Source of the DNA: a virus
Reading direction: 5' to 3' (one strand)
Virus record (IMG/VR): IMGVR_UViG_3300025070_000139
Span: 1-32,301 of that record
Length of the DNA stretch: 32,301 nucleotides
Shown: piece by piece, positions 6,766-14,256 of the stretch
How the letters are laid out: each line of letters begins with the position of its first letter
Numbering within the stretch: position 1 is the first letter of the stretch
Notes under the pieces: model-generated
What the model saw: the letters and a program-made list of their open reading frames with translations, nothing else
Told to the model about the DNA's origin: nothing
The model's database searches: none
Program-made: the position numbers and the translations under genes

Positions 6766-8283
6766 ATGTTACCTAATATCAATGAAAACGTTACTATTAA
6801 CGAACTTACCCGTCTAAATGATACTCTTCGCAAAAGCAGCGAAGTAGGTTATCAGAGCAACACTATGGGCGCAGGCTCACTTTCACCTATCGTCCCTCAG
6901 TCAATTGAAGGAACTTTAGCTTCTGCTGCTCACACTATGCGCGATTTGGCTCTATGGCCAATGCTTCCTAAGGTCCAAGCAACTAACACTCTTCACGAGT
7001 ATGCAGTTATTCGCGACCACGGTGAAGACCTCGACCCATTCATCAGCGAAGGTGGCGGTAGTGAGTTTGGTGCATCAGCATCACAATACGAGAGAAAATC
7101 TGTAAAGATTAAATATATGGCAGAAAAACGCAGCATCTCTGACGTTGCAAGCCTTGTAGGTATTGTTGGTCCTAACGCAGACGCTCTTGCTGAAGAGACT
7201 GAGCGCGGCACAATGAGCCTTCTTCGTAAAATGGAGGTTCAACTTTTCCACGGTGATGAAGACGTAAATGTTAATGCATTTGACGGTGTTCTTAAGCAAA
7301 TTGAGCGTGGCGATAGCGGTCGACGTAATCCATTCCGTTTTGGCCGTGATTTCTCTGACAACCAAGAGGACCTAGGCGGTTCTGCTTTAACTGGTGAGAA
7401 GCTTCACGAAGTTCTTGGTGAGCTTTACTCTGCTCCTCGTTTTGGACAGCCTGACGCAATCTTTATGTCTCCTAAGGCATACAGCAAGCTTATCAGCGAT
7501 AGTGCACAGAATGGTCGCCACGACTCAATGATTATGGTTAATCAAGGAGACCAAGGCGTTCACACTATTGGTGCTGGACCTCGCATCCACGTTATGGGAC
7601 CTATGGGACCCGTACCTGTAGTTGCTGCTCCATTTATCAGCCGTCGTCTTGCTCCACCTTCAGTTAAATCTGCAAGCTCTGACCTTACTCTCCAAAACGG
7701 CGCTGCACGTTTCACTTCACAAGGTGTTGATACAGATGTAAATTATCGCGCTGCTGTTACTGCATTAAATGCTGACCTTGATACTTCAGTAGGTTGGGAC
7801 CCAACTGGTAATGGCGACCACCAAGGTGATTATCGCTATGTATTCGTAATGGTTAATAAGAAAGGTTATTCTGACCCTATTCTTTCTGACGCTGTTGATG
7901 CACACGACGGTCAAATTCCTAAGTTCAACCTCGCTGCTCAAACTGCAGGTGATGCTCCTCTTTACGTTCGTATCTATCGTTGCAAAGGCGACCTTAGTGA
8001 TGCACAGTGTCTTCGTAAAGCACAGCTCATCGGTGAAGTTAAGGCTGATGAGATTATTGGTGCTGATTGGTTTGACGCAGGATTTGAGCAAAATGATTGC
8101 GACAGCGTTCTCATTACTCAGCTCGACCAAGGTGTTATCGAGTTTGCACGTCTTCTCGACTTCATCCGTCGTCCTCTTGCAGAAGTTGGCGCTGCTAAGC
8201 AATTCCTTCTTATGCTCTTCGGTGCTCCATCAGTTAAGGTGCCTAAGAAGAACTTCGTTCTTAGAAACGCAGCTTCTAAATAA
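6766..8283 (+). CDS. Major capsid protein (HK97 fold, SPO1/A511-like) with inserted beta domain
   Basis: A 505-residue protein with AAGGAG at 6752-6757. It looks like the large-myovirus capsid proteins of the SPO1/A511 type. The N-terminal helix region, an E-loop-like segment (DPFISEGGG), the stretch ERKSVKIKYMAEKRSISD and the strand LLRKMEVQLFHGD all fit that group. Residues about 298-443 interrupt the C-terminal domain with a beta-rich Ig/fibronectin-like insertion (NYRAAVTALN, YRYVFVMVNKKGYSD, LYVRIYRCKG). The fold resumes with VIEFARLLDFIRRPLAEV. Such insertions usually project from the capsid surface. Arg is nearly always CGC/CGT here but AGA in neighbouring genes, in keeping with high expression. 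A terminator-like structured RNA follows. Confidence 0.9.
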   Translation: MLPNINENVTINELTRLNDTLRKSSEVGYQSNTMGAGSLSPIVPQSIEGTLASAAHTMRDLALWPMLPKVQATNTLHEYAVIRDHGEDLDPFISEGGGSEFGASASQYERKSVKIKYMAEKRSISDVASLVGIVGPNADALAEETERGTMSLLRKMEVQLFHGDEDVNVNAFDGVLKQIERGDSGRRNPFRFGRDFSDNQEDLGGSALTGEKLHEVLGELYSAPRFGQPDAIFMSPKAYSKLISDSAQNGRHDSMIMVNQGDQGVHTIGAGPRIHVMGPMGPVPVVAAPFISRRLAPPSVKSASSDLTLQNGAARFTSQGVDTDVNYRAAVTALNADLDTSVGWDPTGNGDHQGDYRYVFVMVNKKGYSDPILSDAVDAHDGQIPKFNLAAQTAGDAPLYVRIYRCKGDLSDAQCLRKAQLIGEVKADEIIGADWFDAGFEQNDCDSVLITQLDQGVIEFARLLDFIRRPLAEVGAAKQFLLMLFGAPSVKVPKKNFVLRNAASK

Positions 8284-8305
8284 TCTTTAATTAGGATTTA
8301 GAAAA

Positions 8306-8396
8306 ACTGGGAGAGGCACTATTAGTCTTTCAAAAAATCAGAAGTTCGATATATTCAGATTTTTTAACCTCTCGAAATGGCTCTTGCTCTCCCAGT
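8306..8396 (+). promoter_or_regulatory. Alternative RNA fold after the capsid gene (attenuator-like)
   Basis: ACTGGGAGAG (8306-8315) is exactly complementary to CTCTCCCAGT (8387-8396). Between them, AAAAAATC (8332-8339) pairs with GATTTTTT (8358-8365), extended by GAA/TTC across one mismatch. CCTCTC at 8368-8373, the 5' arm of the following terminator, can instead pair with GAGAGG at 8311-8316. When the outer 10-bp stem forms, the terminator arm is trapped inside it. This gives mutually exclusive terminator and antiterminator folds. It may tune how much transcription passes from the capsid gene into the connector genes. Confidence 0.55.
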
Positions 8397-8417
8397 CAGA
8401 TTAGAGAGGTTTTTTTT
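8366..8417 (+). terminator. Rho-independent terminator after the major capsid gene
   Basis: AACCTCTC at 8366-8373 pairs with GAGAGGTT at 8404-8411, followed by T through 8417. The 30-base loop is long and holds the 3' arm of the competing outer stem, so termination may be conditional. Confidence 0.65.
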
Positions 8418-8444
8418 CATACGCAGATTAGACGTAGTTAAAAA

Positions 8445-8490
8445 GAAACTTAGATTTATTATAATACCATAGATAATCAAAGAAAGTTTC
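8445..8490 (+). repeat. Inverted repeat GAAACTT/AAGTTTC around a TATAAT box
   Basis: GAAACTT (8445-8451) and AAGTTTC (8484-8490) are perfect complements. The enclosed 32 bases contain TATAAT at 8460-8465, a possible -10 box for the connector genes, though the -35 region is poor. The GACATC motif follows 3 bases later. Confidence 0.4.
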
Positions 8491-8492
8491 AC

Positions 8493-8502
8493 CGACATCA
8501 AA
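8493..8502 (+). promoter_or_regulatory. GACATC motif, copy 2
   Basis: CGACATCAAA, 25 bases before the connector start at 8528. See copies at 6011, 13312 and 28047. Confidence 0.4.
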
Positions 8503-8527
8503 CAGATAACTCATAAGGACAACAAAT

Positions 8528-9529
8528 ATGGCATTAGTATTAAGAGACATTATTACAGCAGACCTATTAAAAAAGACAATGCTTACAGGTGTTGACCTAA
8601 CAGACGACGCTGGTAATGCATATCCTGATGAGCTTTTTGAAGAAGCTATAGAACAAGCAATAAGTTTAATAGAAGAAGAATTAGAAATAACAATAGACCC
8701 ATTTACAGTCAATAACGAAAGACACGATTTATATAACGACCAAAGAAATGCTTGGTATGGACAACAATTAGATAGAAGGCCGCTTAAAGAAGTTAAAGAT
8801 TTAACAATTTCATATGGCAAATATACACCAGTTCAAATACCAGACGCTTGGCTTAATATAACATCCCCAGAAACATCATCTGTCAGCTTAATACCAACTG
8901 CTGAAAGTATTGGGACTTTTAGATTTAGTAATGTTTTACCTCTTTTGATTGACCCAATAGCAAATCACGGTGTATATAGCAGAGTGCCTGCATACTTTAG
9001 TTATGACTATACAGCAGGATTTACGATGTTAGAAGGCACTATTACGGTCCCACAAGGTCAAACAGAAGTTTCTGATATTTCTATTAGCGAAAACTTAATT
9101 GATAGACCAAGATTTATTTTTGAAATCACAGACGATGGCAATGGTAATCAAGCAGGTGCAACACCTCCCACTGTTAAGCCATTCGGATTATCTGATAAAT
9201 CATTTAGTGTAGAGATTAGCACAGCTGGAGCACAAGGTGATGTAGTTATTAGTTATAAATTACACACAGTGCCACCTCTTATTGTTAAGGCAATACTATA
9301 CACAGCTGCTATTTTACCTTTAGATACTGCAGGTGATTTACTTGCAGGAGCAGGTATAGGACAGTTTAGTGTTGCAGTTGACGGACTAAGTCAAAACATT
9401 GCAACAACATCTTCAGCAACTTCAGCAGGTTATGGCGCTAAGATTATTTCTTACAAAGACCAACTGAAAACTGCTATGGCAACACTTAAAAAGAAATATA
9501 AAGTTTCTAAGATTGCTGCAGGCTTCTAA
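8528..9529 (+). CDS. Head-tail connector / adaptor protein
   Basis: A 333-residue protein with AAGGAC about 8 bases before the ATG. The N-terminal 60 residues (DELFEEAIEQAISLIEEELE) are acidic helices like those of gp6/gp15-type head-tail adaptors that dock on the portal ring. The pattern LRDIITADLLKKTMLTGVDL followed by a helix and a beta-rich region is usual for connectors in myoviruses with this gene order. Residues 150-330 are beta-rich and end in a basic tail (KKKYKVSKIAAGF). It is the first gene after the capsid terminator and is 2 bases from the next gene. Family assignment rests on position and general pattern. Confidence 0.7.
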   Translation: MALVLRDIITADLLKKTMLTGVDLTDDAGNAYPDELFEEAIEQAISLIEEELEITIDPFTVNNERHDLYNDQRNAWYGQQLDRRPLKEVKDLTISYGKYTPVQIPDAWLNITSPETSSVSLIPTAESIGTFRFSNVLPLLIDPIANHGVYSRVPAYFSYDYTAGFTMLEGTITVPQGQTEVSDISISENLIDRPRFIFEITDDGNGNQAGATPPTVKPFGLSDKSFSVEISTAGAQGDVVISYKLHTVPPLIVKAILYTAAILPLDTAGDLLAGAGIGQFSVAVDGLSQNIATTSSATSAGYGAKIISYKDQLKTAMATLKKKYKVSKIAAGF

Positions 9530-9531
9530 TT

Positions 9532-10320
9532 ATGATTTTACAAACACCACAACAAAGCTTAACAAAAACAAGAGCCGATTTTAGAATAGAAGAGTTTAGA
9601 AAGCTCATTCAACAAAAAGGCATTAGACTTCAATGGGAGCAAACCGTTTCTTGTCCTTGTTTTCTTAAGTCTTCAACAAGTGTTGGTATGAATTTAATAG
9701 AAGTTCAAGATATTGATGCTAATGAAGCAGGTCCTAATCCAAACTGTCCAGCTTGTAAAGGGACAGGGCAGATAAGACATTCAGCACAAGAAATCAAAGC
9801 AATAATGACATCATCAGCAGGCGAAGAAACAGTAGAAAAATTCGGTCTGCACAGAAAAGAAAGATGTAAGATTACATTAGAGCCTGAGCATTTGCCAAGC
9901 TATGGTGATAAATTTTTACTATTAGACAGTGTCTATGTTAAACGTGAAGTAGTTGATATTGTAGCACAAGGTAGTGCAACACTAAGAAATCCTCCACAAA
10001 CAAGGACATTAACATTAGCCGGAGGACAAACTGATGTAAATATTTTACATATCTATCCTTCAGACGCTAATGGTATTGCTCAACTTAATGCAGAAATACC
10101 TGTAAGTGATATAACACTAAACGGCGATACAATAACGTTTAATAACGCAGCAAATTCACCTCCACAAGGAGCAAAGATTTCTGTATCGTATTATCATTCA
10201 CCAACTTTCATTGCTGTTGGGCATCCTCATACAATAAGAGACACATTCGTAAGAACAAATCAAGTTGAAGTCCCTTCTCCTATGCCAGTTCAAGTAGAAT
10301 GTATAATGGAGATTGACTAA
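9532..10320 (+). CDS. Neck/connector protein with a cysteine pair motif
   Basis: A 262-residue protein 2 bases after the connector gene and overlapping the next start as TAATG. Residues 41-43 (SCPCF) and 72-79 (CPACKGTG) supply four cysteines as CxC and CxxCxGxG, the second like half of a DnaJ-type zinc centre, so a structural zinc site is likely. The rest is beta-rich (CKITLEPEHLPSYGDKFLLL and a C-terminal strand pair). Its place between connector and tail terminator suggests a head-completion or stopper protein that seals the head before tail joining. The zinc site is unusual for a small stopper, so this is a position-based call. Confidence 0.65.
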   Translation: MILQTPQQSLTKTRADFRIEEFRKLIQQKGIRLQWEQTVSCPCFLKSSTSVGMNLIEVQDIDANEAGPNPNCPACKGTGQIRHSAQEIKAIMTSSAGEETVEKFGLHRKERCKITLEPEHLPSYGDKFLLLDSVYVKREVVDIVAQGSATLRNPPQTRTLTLAGGQTDVNILHIYPSDANGIAQLNAEIPVSDITLNGDTITFNNAANSPPQGAKISVSYYHSPTFIAVGHPHTIRDTFVRTNQVEVPSPMPVQVECIMEID

Positions 10321-10898
10321 TGAGTGTTGTTGACTTACACATAACACATACTATTGCTAACGGCATTAAGTATTATGCTGATAATGAGAATGCATTCAAC
10401 GAACTGTTTTATGACATTGGTGCAAACTTAAAAGCTGCTTATCACGATAAACTTTTAGCTTTAGACATAAAATATGATGTGGCGTTTCGTAAAAAGCACG
10501 ATAAATTCCCATTAATAACAGTGTCTGTAGAAGAAAAGAGCAGTGATGCAATTCAACCTTTAGGTAATAGAGGCATTCAGTCAAACTTATCTCTGCTCGT
10601 TAATCAAGTATGCGATATTAATATATATGTTGACGATTTAGACAGTATTAGGATATTGCATAGACTAATTCAGGCTTCAATGTTGATTTTTAAGAAAAAT
10701 TTCTTAGCTATTGGATATTTAAATATACAGTTTCAAAAAAGCACAAACTTAGAAGTTGAAGATGAGTTAATCACATCAGGCGTAGATATTTACGCTCGTT
10801 CATTGACATTTACTGCACAGAAGCAAATTAACGCCAAGCCTCCAGTAGTTGTTTGGGACGGACCTTGGGAGTTAAATCCTAACATCATCGAAAGCTAA
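10320..10898 (+). CDS. Probable tail terminator / tail completion protein
   Basis: A 192-residue protein whose ATG overlaps the previous stop (TAATG). It has an alpha/beta pattern: N-terminal helices (YYADNENAFNELFYDIGANL), a strand carrying ITVSVEEK, a DINIYVDDLDSIRILHRL segment and a final strand set. The layout is like tail terminator proteins, which cap the tube and sheath and join the tail to the head. It lies directly before the sheath gene, the normal place for this function in contractile-tailed phages. No diagnostic motif is visible. Confidence 0.65.
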   Translation: MSVVDLHITHTIANGIKYYADNENAFNELFYDIGANLKAAYHDKLLALDIKYDVAFRKKHDKFPLITVSVEEKSSDAIQPLGNRGIQSNLSLLVNQVCDINIYVDDLDSIRILHRLIQASMLIFKKNFLAIGYLNIQFQKSTNLEVEDELITSGVDIYARSLTFTAQKQINAKPPVVVWDGPWELNPNIIES

Positions 10899-10930
10899 CA
10901 TTATATTTATTAAATAAACAAGGAGATAAT

Positions 10931-12622
10931 ATGCCATCATCAATTACATTTAGAGGCACAAGGCTTTATGAGCCAAGCGTTGTTGTCGATGTTGTAAATA
11001 CACTCGATACCAGTGGTCAGCTTGGAGCAAAAAATCTTTGTGTAGTTGGGGAGTTCCCCATACTCAAAAAAGATACACCATACAAATTCGGTCAAGGAGG
11101 CTTCGATTTAACTGAAGTTTATCCTATGGACGCGAAATTGCTAACACTTGATAAAATTTGGAGACGCTCATTAGCTGTTGCAGACGGCATTTCCAAATCT
11201 ATCACTTACGTTAGTGCAGCACAAAGCACACAGGCTCAATGGGTCTTGCAAGACGCAACTGCGACGGATGCACTCACACTTAAGTCAACATATTACGGCA
11301 CAAGCGGCAATGATATTAGACTTCAACTTGACGACCCTTCATCGTTGCCTGCAGAGCTTTCCGCTTCCGGACCATACTATAAACTAAGTCTTCGCGCACC
11401 CTGGCAAGACACAGATGCTGAATATGTAATCGACGGCGGTGACCAATTGCAACTTACTCTTGCAGACGGAGACCAGCTTGAGATTACAACTTCTAAGACA
11501 ATGGTTTATACGCCAAGCGGTCAAGCTGCACAAACATTCATACTTTCAGATTATTCTCGTATGGATGAATTAGTTGCTGTTTTACCTGCTGCTTTAGCTG
11601 GTATCGCTTTATCATTTAGCGTCCCATCAAAGCTCGACGTATTAGATTATACATCAGTGGGACAAAACACAATCGCATTACACGCACATACTGCAGAACT
11701 TATCGATACTATCGAGTCTTTCTCAAGCCTTCCATTTGATGTTGAGCTTGCTGATGGATATAGATTACTTCCAGACTTTGTATATACTGGTCCATCAACT
11801 GCTGCAGTTAACGGTGGAGCTCCAACAGATGCACAGTATTCTGCTGCTTTTGCTTCTGTTGAGAATAAAGACATTACAACAATCACAGTTTTCTCAACAG
11901 ACCAGGACCATCACGACCTTCTTAAAGGACACTTAGACCTTGCATACATTGCAGGTCGTGAGAGAAATGCTTGGGTCGGTGCACCTTCACAAACAAGTCT
12001 TGCTGATATTTACAGTGGATACGTTTTAAAGATGAACGACTTTAGAATATCAGTTGTTGGTCAAGACATTACTTTTGCAGACCATAAAGGCGCACGTAGA
12101 GATGAAGGACCTGAGTATTTAGCATTTATGTTGATGTGTGCTCAAGGTGCATTGCCTCCTGCAGAGCCACTAACTCGTAAAGCACTTAACATCTTTGATA
12201 CAAAAGAAAACTGGGATAGAGAGCGTGCCAGCAATAGCGTTGCTCAAAAGAGTATCGTTGCTGTTAAACTTGGGTCAAGCAATGAACTTGAGGTTATTCG
12301 CTCACTAACATCTTGGCGTAAAGATGACCTTTCAGTTAATACTGAAGTATCTTGTAGAGAAAGTATTGACGTATGTGTAAGAGAACTTCGTAAATTTTTA
12401 ACATCCGAGCTTGGCTCACGTATTACTAATTCAACTGGTAATAGAGTATCAGCGCTTGCTAAGCAGCGTTTAACTCAACTTCGTGATTTAGGTGCTATCC
12501 AAGACTTTAGAAATATTCAACTCCGACGTGAGGCTGATACTATTTTTATTGACTTTGACGTTGCACTTATCGAGCCACTCAACTTCATTCGCATTACTGC
12601 TAATATCGTAGCAGGCCAATAA
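10931..12622 (+). CDS. Contractile tail sheath protein
   Basis: A 563-residue protein with AAGGAG at 10920-10925. It forms the outer tail layer that contracts to drive the tube through the host envelope. The C-terminal third has the conserved sheath domain: NSVAQKSIVAVKLGSSNELE, then SVNTEVSCRESIDVCVRELR, then IFIDFDVALIEPLNFIRITA. That last strand is the one that interlocks neighbouring subunits. A beta-rich insertion domain fills residues about 90-230. Length and the tube gene 11 bases downstream agree with the family. Confidence 0.9.
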   Translation: MPSSITFRGTRLYEPSVVVDVVNTLDTSGQLGAKNLCVVGEFPILKKDTPYKFGQGGFDLTEVYPMDAKLLTLDKIWRRSLAVADGISKSITYVSAAQSTQAQWVLQDATATDALTLKSTYYGTSGNDIRLQLDDPSSLPAELSASGPYYKLSLRAPWQDTDAEYVIDGGDQLQLTLADGDQLEITTSKTMVYTPSGQAAQTFILSDYSRMDELVAVLPAALAGIALSFSVPSKLDVLDYTSVGQNTIALHAHTAELIDTIESFSSLPFDVELADGYRLLPDFVYTGPSTAAVNGGAPTDAQYSAAFASVENKDITTITVFSTDQDHHDLLKGHLDLAYIAGRERNAWVGAPSQTSLADIYSGYVLKMNDFRISVVGQDITFADHKGARRDEGPEYLAFMLMCAQGALPPAEPLTRKALNIFDTKENWDRERASNSVAQKSIVAVKLGSSNELEVIRSLTSWRKDDLSVNTEVSCRESIDVCVRELRKFLTSELGSRITNSTGNRVSALAKQRLTQLRDLGAIQDFRNIQLRREADTIFIDFDVALIEPLNFIRITANIVAGQ

Positions 12623-12633
12623 GGAGATAAACA

Positions 12634-13161
12634 ATGGCAAACATAATTACAGGAGCTAAAGCAATAGTTAAGGTCGACGGCAAAGTATGTGGATATGCAA
12701 CAGGCATTTCTATACAAGAAAGTCAGCTTAATGGACGTGTAGAGAGTTTAGGTTTTATTGATAGTCGAGAGATTACACCTATTTCACGCATCGTTACAGC
12801 AACTATTAACTTTATACGTATTTTTAAAACTAATTCTAACAACGGACTTGTTGAGGCCGAAGAAGTAGATGAAAGCTCAATGATTACAACTGAGCAAGTT
12901 GCTGAAGGACAAAATCCAACAGCTTCTGCAAGAACTGACAATGCACTTTCATCTTCAGCATTCGACTTAGAGATTTACGACAGTGCTGCACCAGGCGAAG
13001 CTGACGGCAGTATTCAAGATGAAGACCGTAAGATTTATACAGTTGTGGGATGTCGTCCATCATCACAAAGCATCGTTGTTGACCGTGGCTCACTTATGGG
13101 TGTGCAGGTCTCTGTTGACGCACTCTATCTTATCAGACACCCTGATGGCATAGAAGCATAA
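12634..13161 (+). CDS. Tail tube protein
   Basis: A 175-residue protein with AAGGAG at 12622-12627. It begins MANIITGAKAIVKVDGKVCG, the usual opening of myovirus tube proteins, followed by alternating beta strands (ESLGFIDSREITPISRIVTA) that build the hexameric ring barrel. An acidic loop lies at residues 75-125. It ends VSVDALYLIRHPDGIEA. It sits directly after the sheath and is the last gene before a terminator, as is typical. Good confidence from sequence pattern plus position. Confidence 0.87.
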   Translation: MANIITGAKAIVKVDGKVCGYATGISIQESQLNGRVESLGFIDSREITPISRIVTATINFIRIFKTNSNNGLVEAEEVDESSMITTEQVAEGQNPTASARTDNALSSSAFDLEIYDSAAPGEADGSIQDEDRKIYTVVGCRPSSQSIVVDRGSLMGVQVSVDALYLIRHPDGIEA

Positions 13162-13208
13162 TATAAAGAAACGACGTTTATCTCTGTTTATATATTTACG
13201 AAATCACC

Positions 13209-13216
13209 TATAAATA
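13209..13216 (+). promoter_or_regulatory. TATAAATA box, T4-late-promoter-like
   Basis: The exact T4 late -10 sequence TATAAATA lies 47 bases after the tube stop. The terminator stem begins only 8 bases downstream, so any transcript starting here would be a short RNA of about 60 bases unless it reads through. An exact 8-mer can also arise by chance in AT-rich DNA. Confidence 0.35.
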
Positions 13217-13223
13217 TATACTT

Positions 13224-13281
13224 AAATACCGGCTAAGTTGCTGCACGTTATTCTGTGTATCAATTTAATCGGTATTTTTTT
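13224..13281 (+). terminator. Terminator after the tube gene, with 38-base loop
   Basis: AAATACCG (13224-13231) pairs perfectly with CGGTATTT (13270-13277), followed by T through 13281. The loop is unusually long at 38 bases and is the least AT-biased part of the gap (GTTGCTGCACG). It may hold further structure or a small RNA. Confidence 0.65.
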
Positions 13282-13311
13282 ATTTAATAAAAGTAATAAA
13301 AGTATTCGTTG

Positions 13312-13321
13312 CGACATCAAA
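13312..13321 (+). promoter_or_regulatory. GACATC motif, copy 3
   Basis: CGACATCAAA, 30 bases after the terminator and 118 before the chaperone start. This copy lacks the directly abutting inverted repeat seen at the other three. Confidence 0.4.
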
Positions 13322-13392
13322 AACATACAACTTATTAAGTCAAATCCACAATATTGTAATAAACATAGCAAATAAAATAAAAAAAACGCGAT

Positions 13393-13422
13393 TTGACATA
13401 TAATTATATATAGTAATATAAA
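13393..13422 (+). promoter_or_regulatory. Promoter-like site before the tail chaperone gene
   Basis: A consensus -35 box TTGACA (13393-13398) is followed after 18 bases by TATAAA (13417-13422). TATAAT also occurs at 13399-13404. If the downstream box is used, the start would fall near the Shine-Dalgarno sequence of the gene at 13439 and give almost no leader, so the exact -10 box is uncertain. Confidence 0.45.
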
Positions 13423-13438
13423 ATCTGGGAGTAGCAAA

Positions 13439-13924
13439 ATGGATTTAAATAAACTTAAAGAAGAAGTAGACAGTGCAGAAGCACCGAGCATTACTGAAAT
13501 TAAAAAGCAAAAGAAAACATCACAAATCAGCGAAGAAGACAATACTTTTGAGCCAAGAGTAAAAGAGTTTCCTCTTGAATATATGCTTGATGATGGCACA
13601 ATAAAGAAATGTAAACTTATTTCTAAAGTTATGAACAGTAAGTCTCGTTTAGAGTATGAAAGAGTATTATCAGCTCTATCTGATGGTGTTTATTTTGATA
13701 GATTACCTTATGAGACTAAAAATAGACATTTATGCGTTGCGCGTATTGTTTGTCAGCTCGACGCACCACCAAGTTGGGTATTAGAAGCAGCAGGAGAAGA
13801 CTTAGAGTTTTGTTTTGAGTTAGGAGGGAGGCTTCTTCAGCACGAAGGCGCATTTTTTCGAAACAATAGTCCCGAGGATGAAGAAACAGAGAGCAAACCC
13901 CGCTTTCGTTTTGGTAAGGACTAA
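13439..13924 (+). CDS. Tail assembly chaperone, short form (gpG-like)
   Basis: A 161-residue protein with GGGAG upstream of the ATG. It has a disordered charged N-terminus (residues 1-45), then a compact helical domain (RLEYERVLSALSDGVYFDRL, RHLCVARIVCQLDAPPSW) and a charged tail. It lies directly before the tape measure gene and overlaps a second frame. This is the classic gpG/gpGT arrangement, in which the short and frameshifted products bind the tape measure during tail assembly. The sequence is not conserved enough to prove the family alone; context makes it strong. Confidence 0.75.
   Translation: MDLNKLKEEVDSAEAPSITEIKKQKKTSQISEEDNTFEPRVKEFPLEYMLDDGTIKKCKLISKVMNSKSRLEYERVLSALSDGVYFDRLPYETKNRHLCVARIVCQLDAPPSWVLEAAGEDLEFCFELGGRLLQHEGAFFRNNSPEDEETESKPRFRFGKD
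13824..13924 (+). other. Probable programmed +1 (or -2) frameshift zone
   Basis: The gpT-like frame is free of stops only from 13824, and the gpG-like frame stops at 13922, so any shift must happen between them. Candidate slip sites in the first frame are TTT TTT CGA at 13853-13861, where six T and a C allow Phe re-pairing, and CCC CGC at 13898-13903, where CCC can slip one base onto CCC. CCC GAG at 13871 is a weaker option. A +1 shift would give a 268-residue fusion; a -2 shift would give 269. Confidence 0.6.
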
Positions 13925-14246
13925 ACTCGAACACTCAGCTTTGCCTGTATTAGATACAGAAAATATCACTTGTTGGGAGAATTTAGAGTTCTCTTTACTG
14001 TCTTTAGAGAACGAGCAATTTGACATATTATGGAGAGACTTTAAAAGTAAATCCAAAGAACAACTTAAAAAGAAAGAAATCATTAAACTTAAAGCTGCAC
14101 CTAAGAAAACTTCAGACGAAGAGAATATTGACATTGAAAGTATCAAAGATGAAATTGTTGCTGAACAATCAATATTTGAAATGGAGAAAGCTTTCGCAGA
14201 AGGTGATAACAGTTCATTAATGGATATGCTAAAGAAATACCAATAG
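13878..14246 (+). CDS. Tail assembly chaperone extension (gpT-like frame)
   Basis: The frame is open from 13824; the first ATG is at 13878, but GAGG abuts it with no spacing, so independent initiation looks poor. The encoded 122 residues are helical and charged (ENLEFSLLSLENEQFDILWR, KSKEQLKKKEIIKLK, a final DMLKKYQ). Relative to the upstream frame it is in +1. The likely product is a fusion to the short chaperone made by ribosomal frameshifting, as in lambda gpGT, except that lambda uses -1. It ends 10 bases before the tape measure gene. A separately translated second chaperone is the alternative. Confidence 0.7.
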   Translation: MKKQRANPAFVLVRTKLEHSALPVLDTENITCWENLEFSLLSLENEQFDILWRDFKSKSKEQLKKKEIIKLKAAPKKTSDEENIDIESIKDEIVAEQSIFEMEKAFAEGDNSSLMDMLKKYQ

Positions 14247-14256
14247 GAGTTATTAT

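Noticed and set aside
7786-8202. Long reverse-strand frame (138 aa) under the capsid gene
   Set aside because: It has no ribosome binding site and is a mirror of the biased codon pattern of the capsid gene; the same holds for the other reverse-strand frames.
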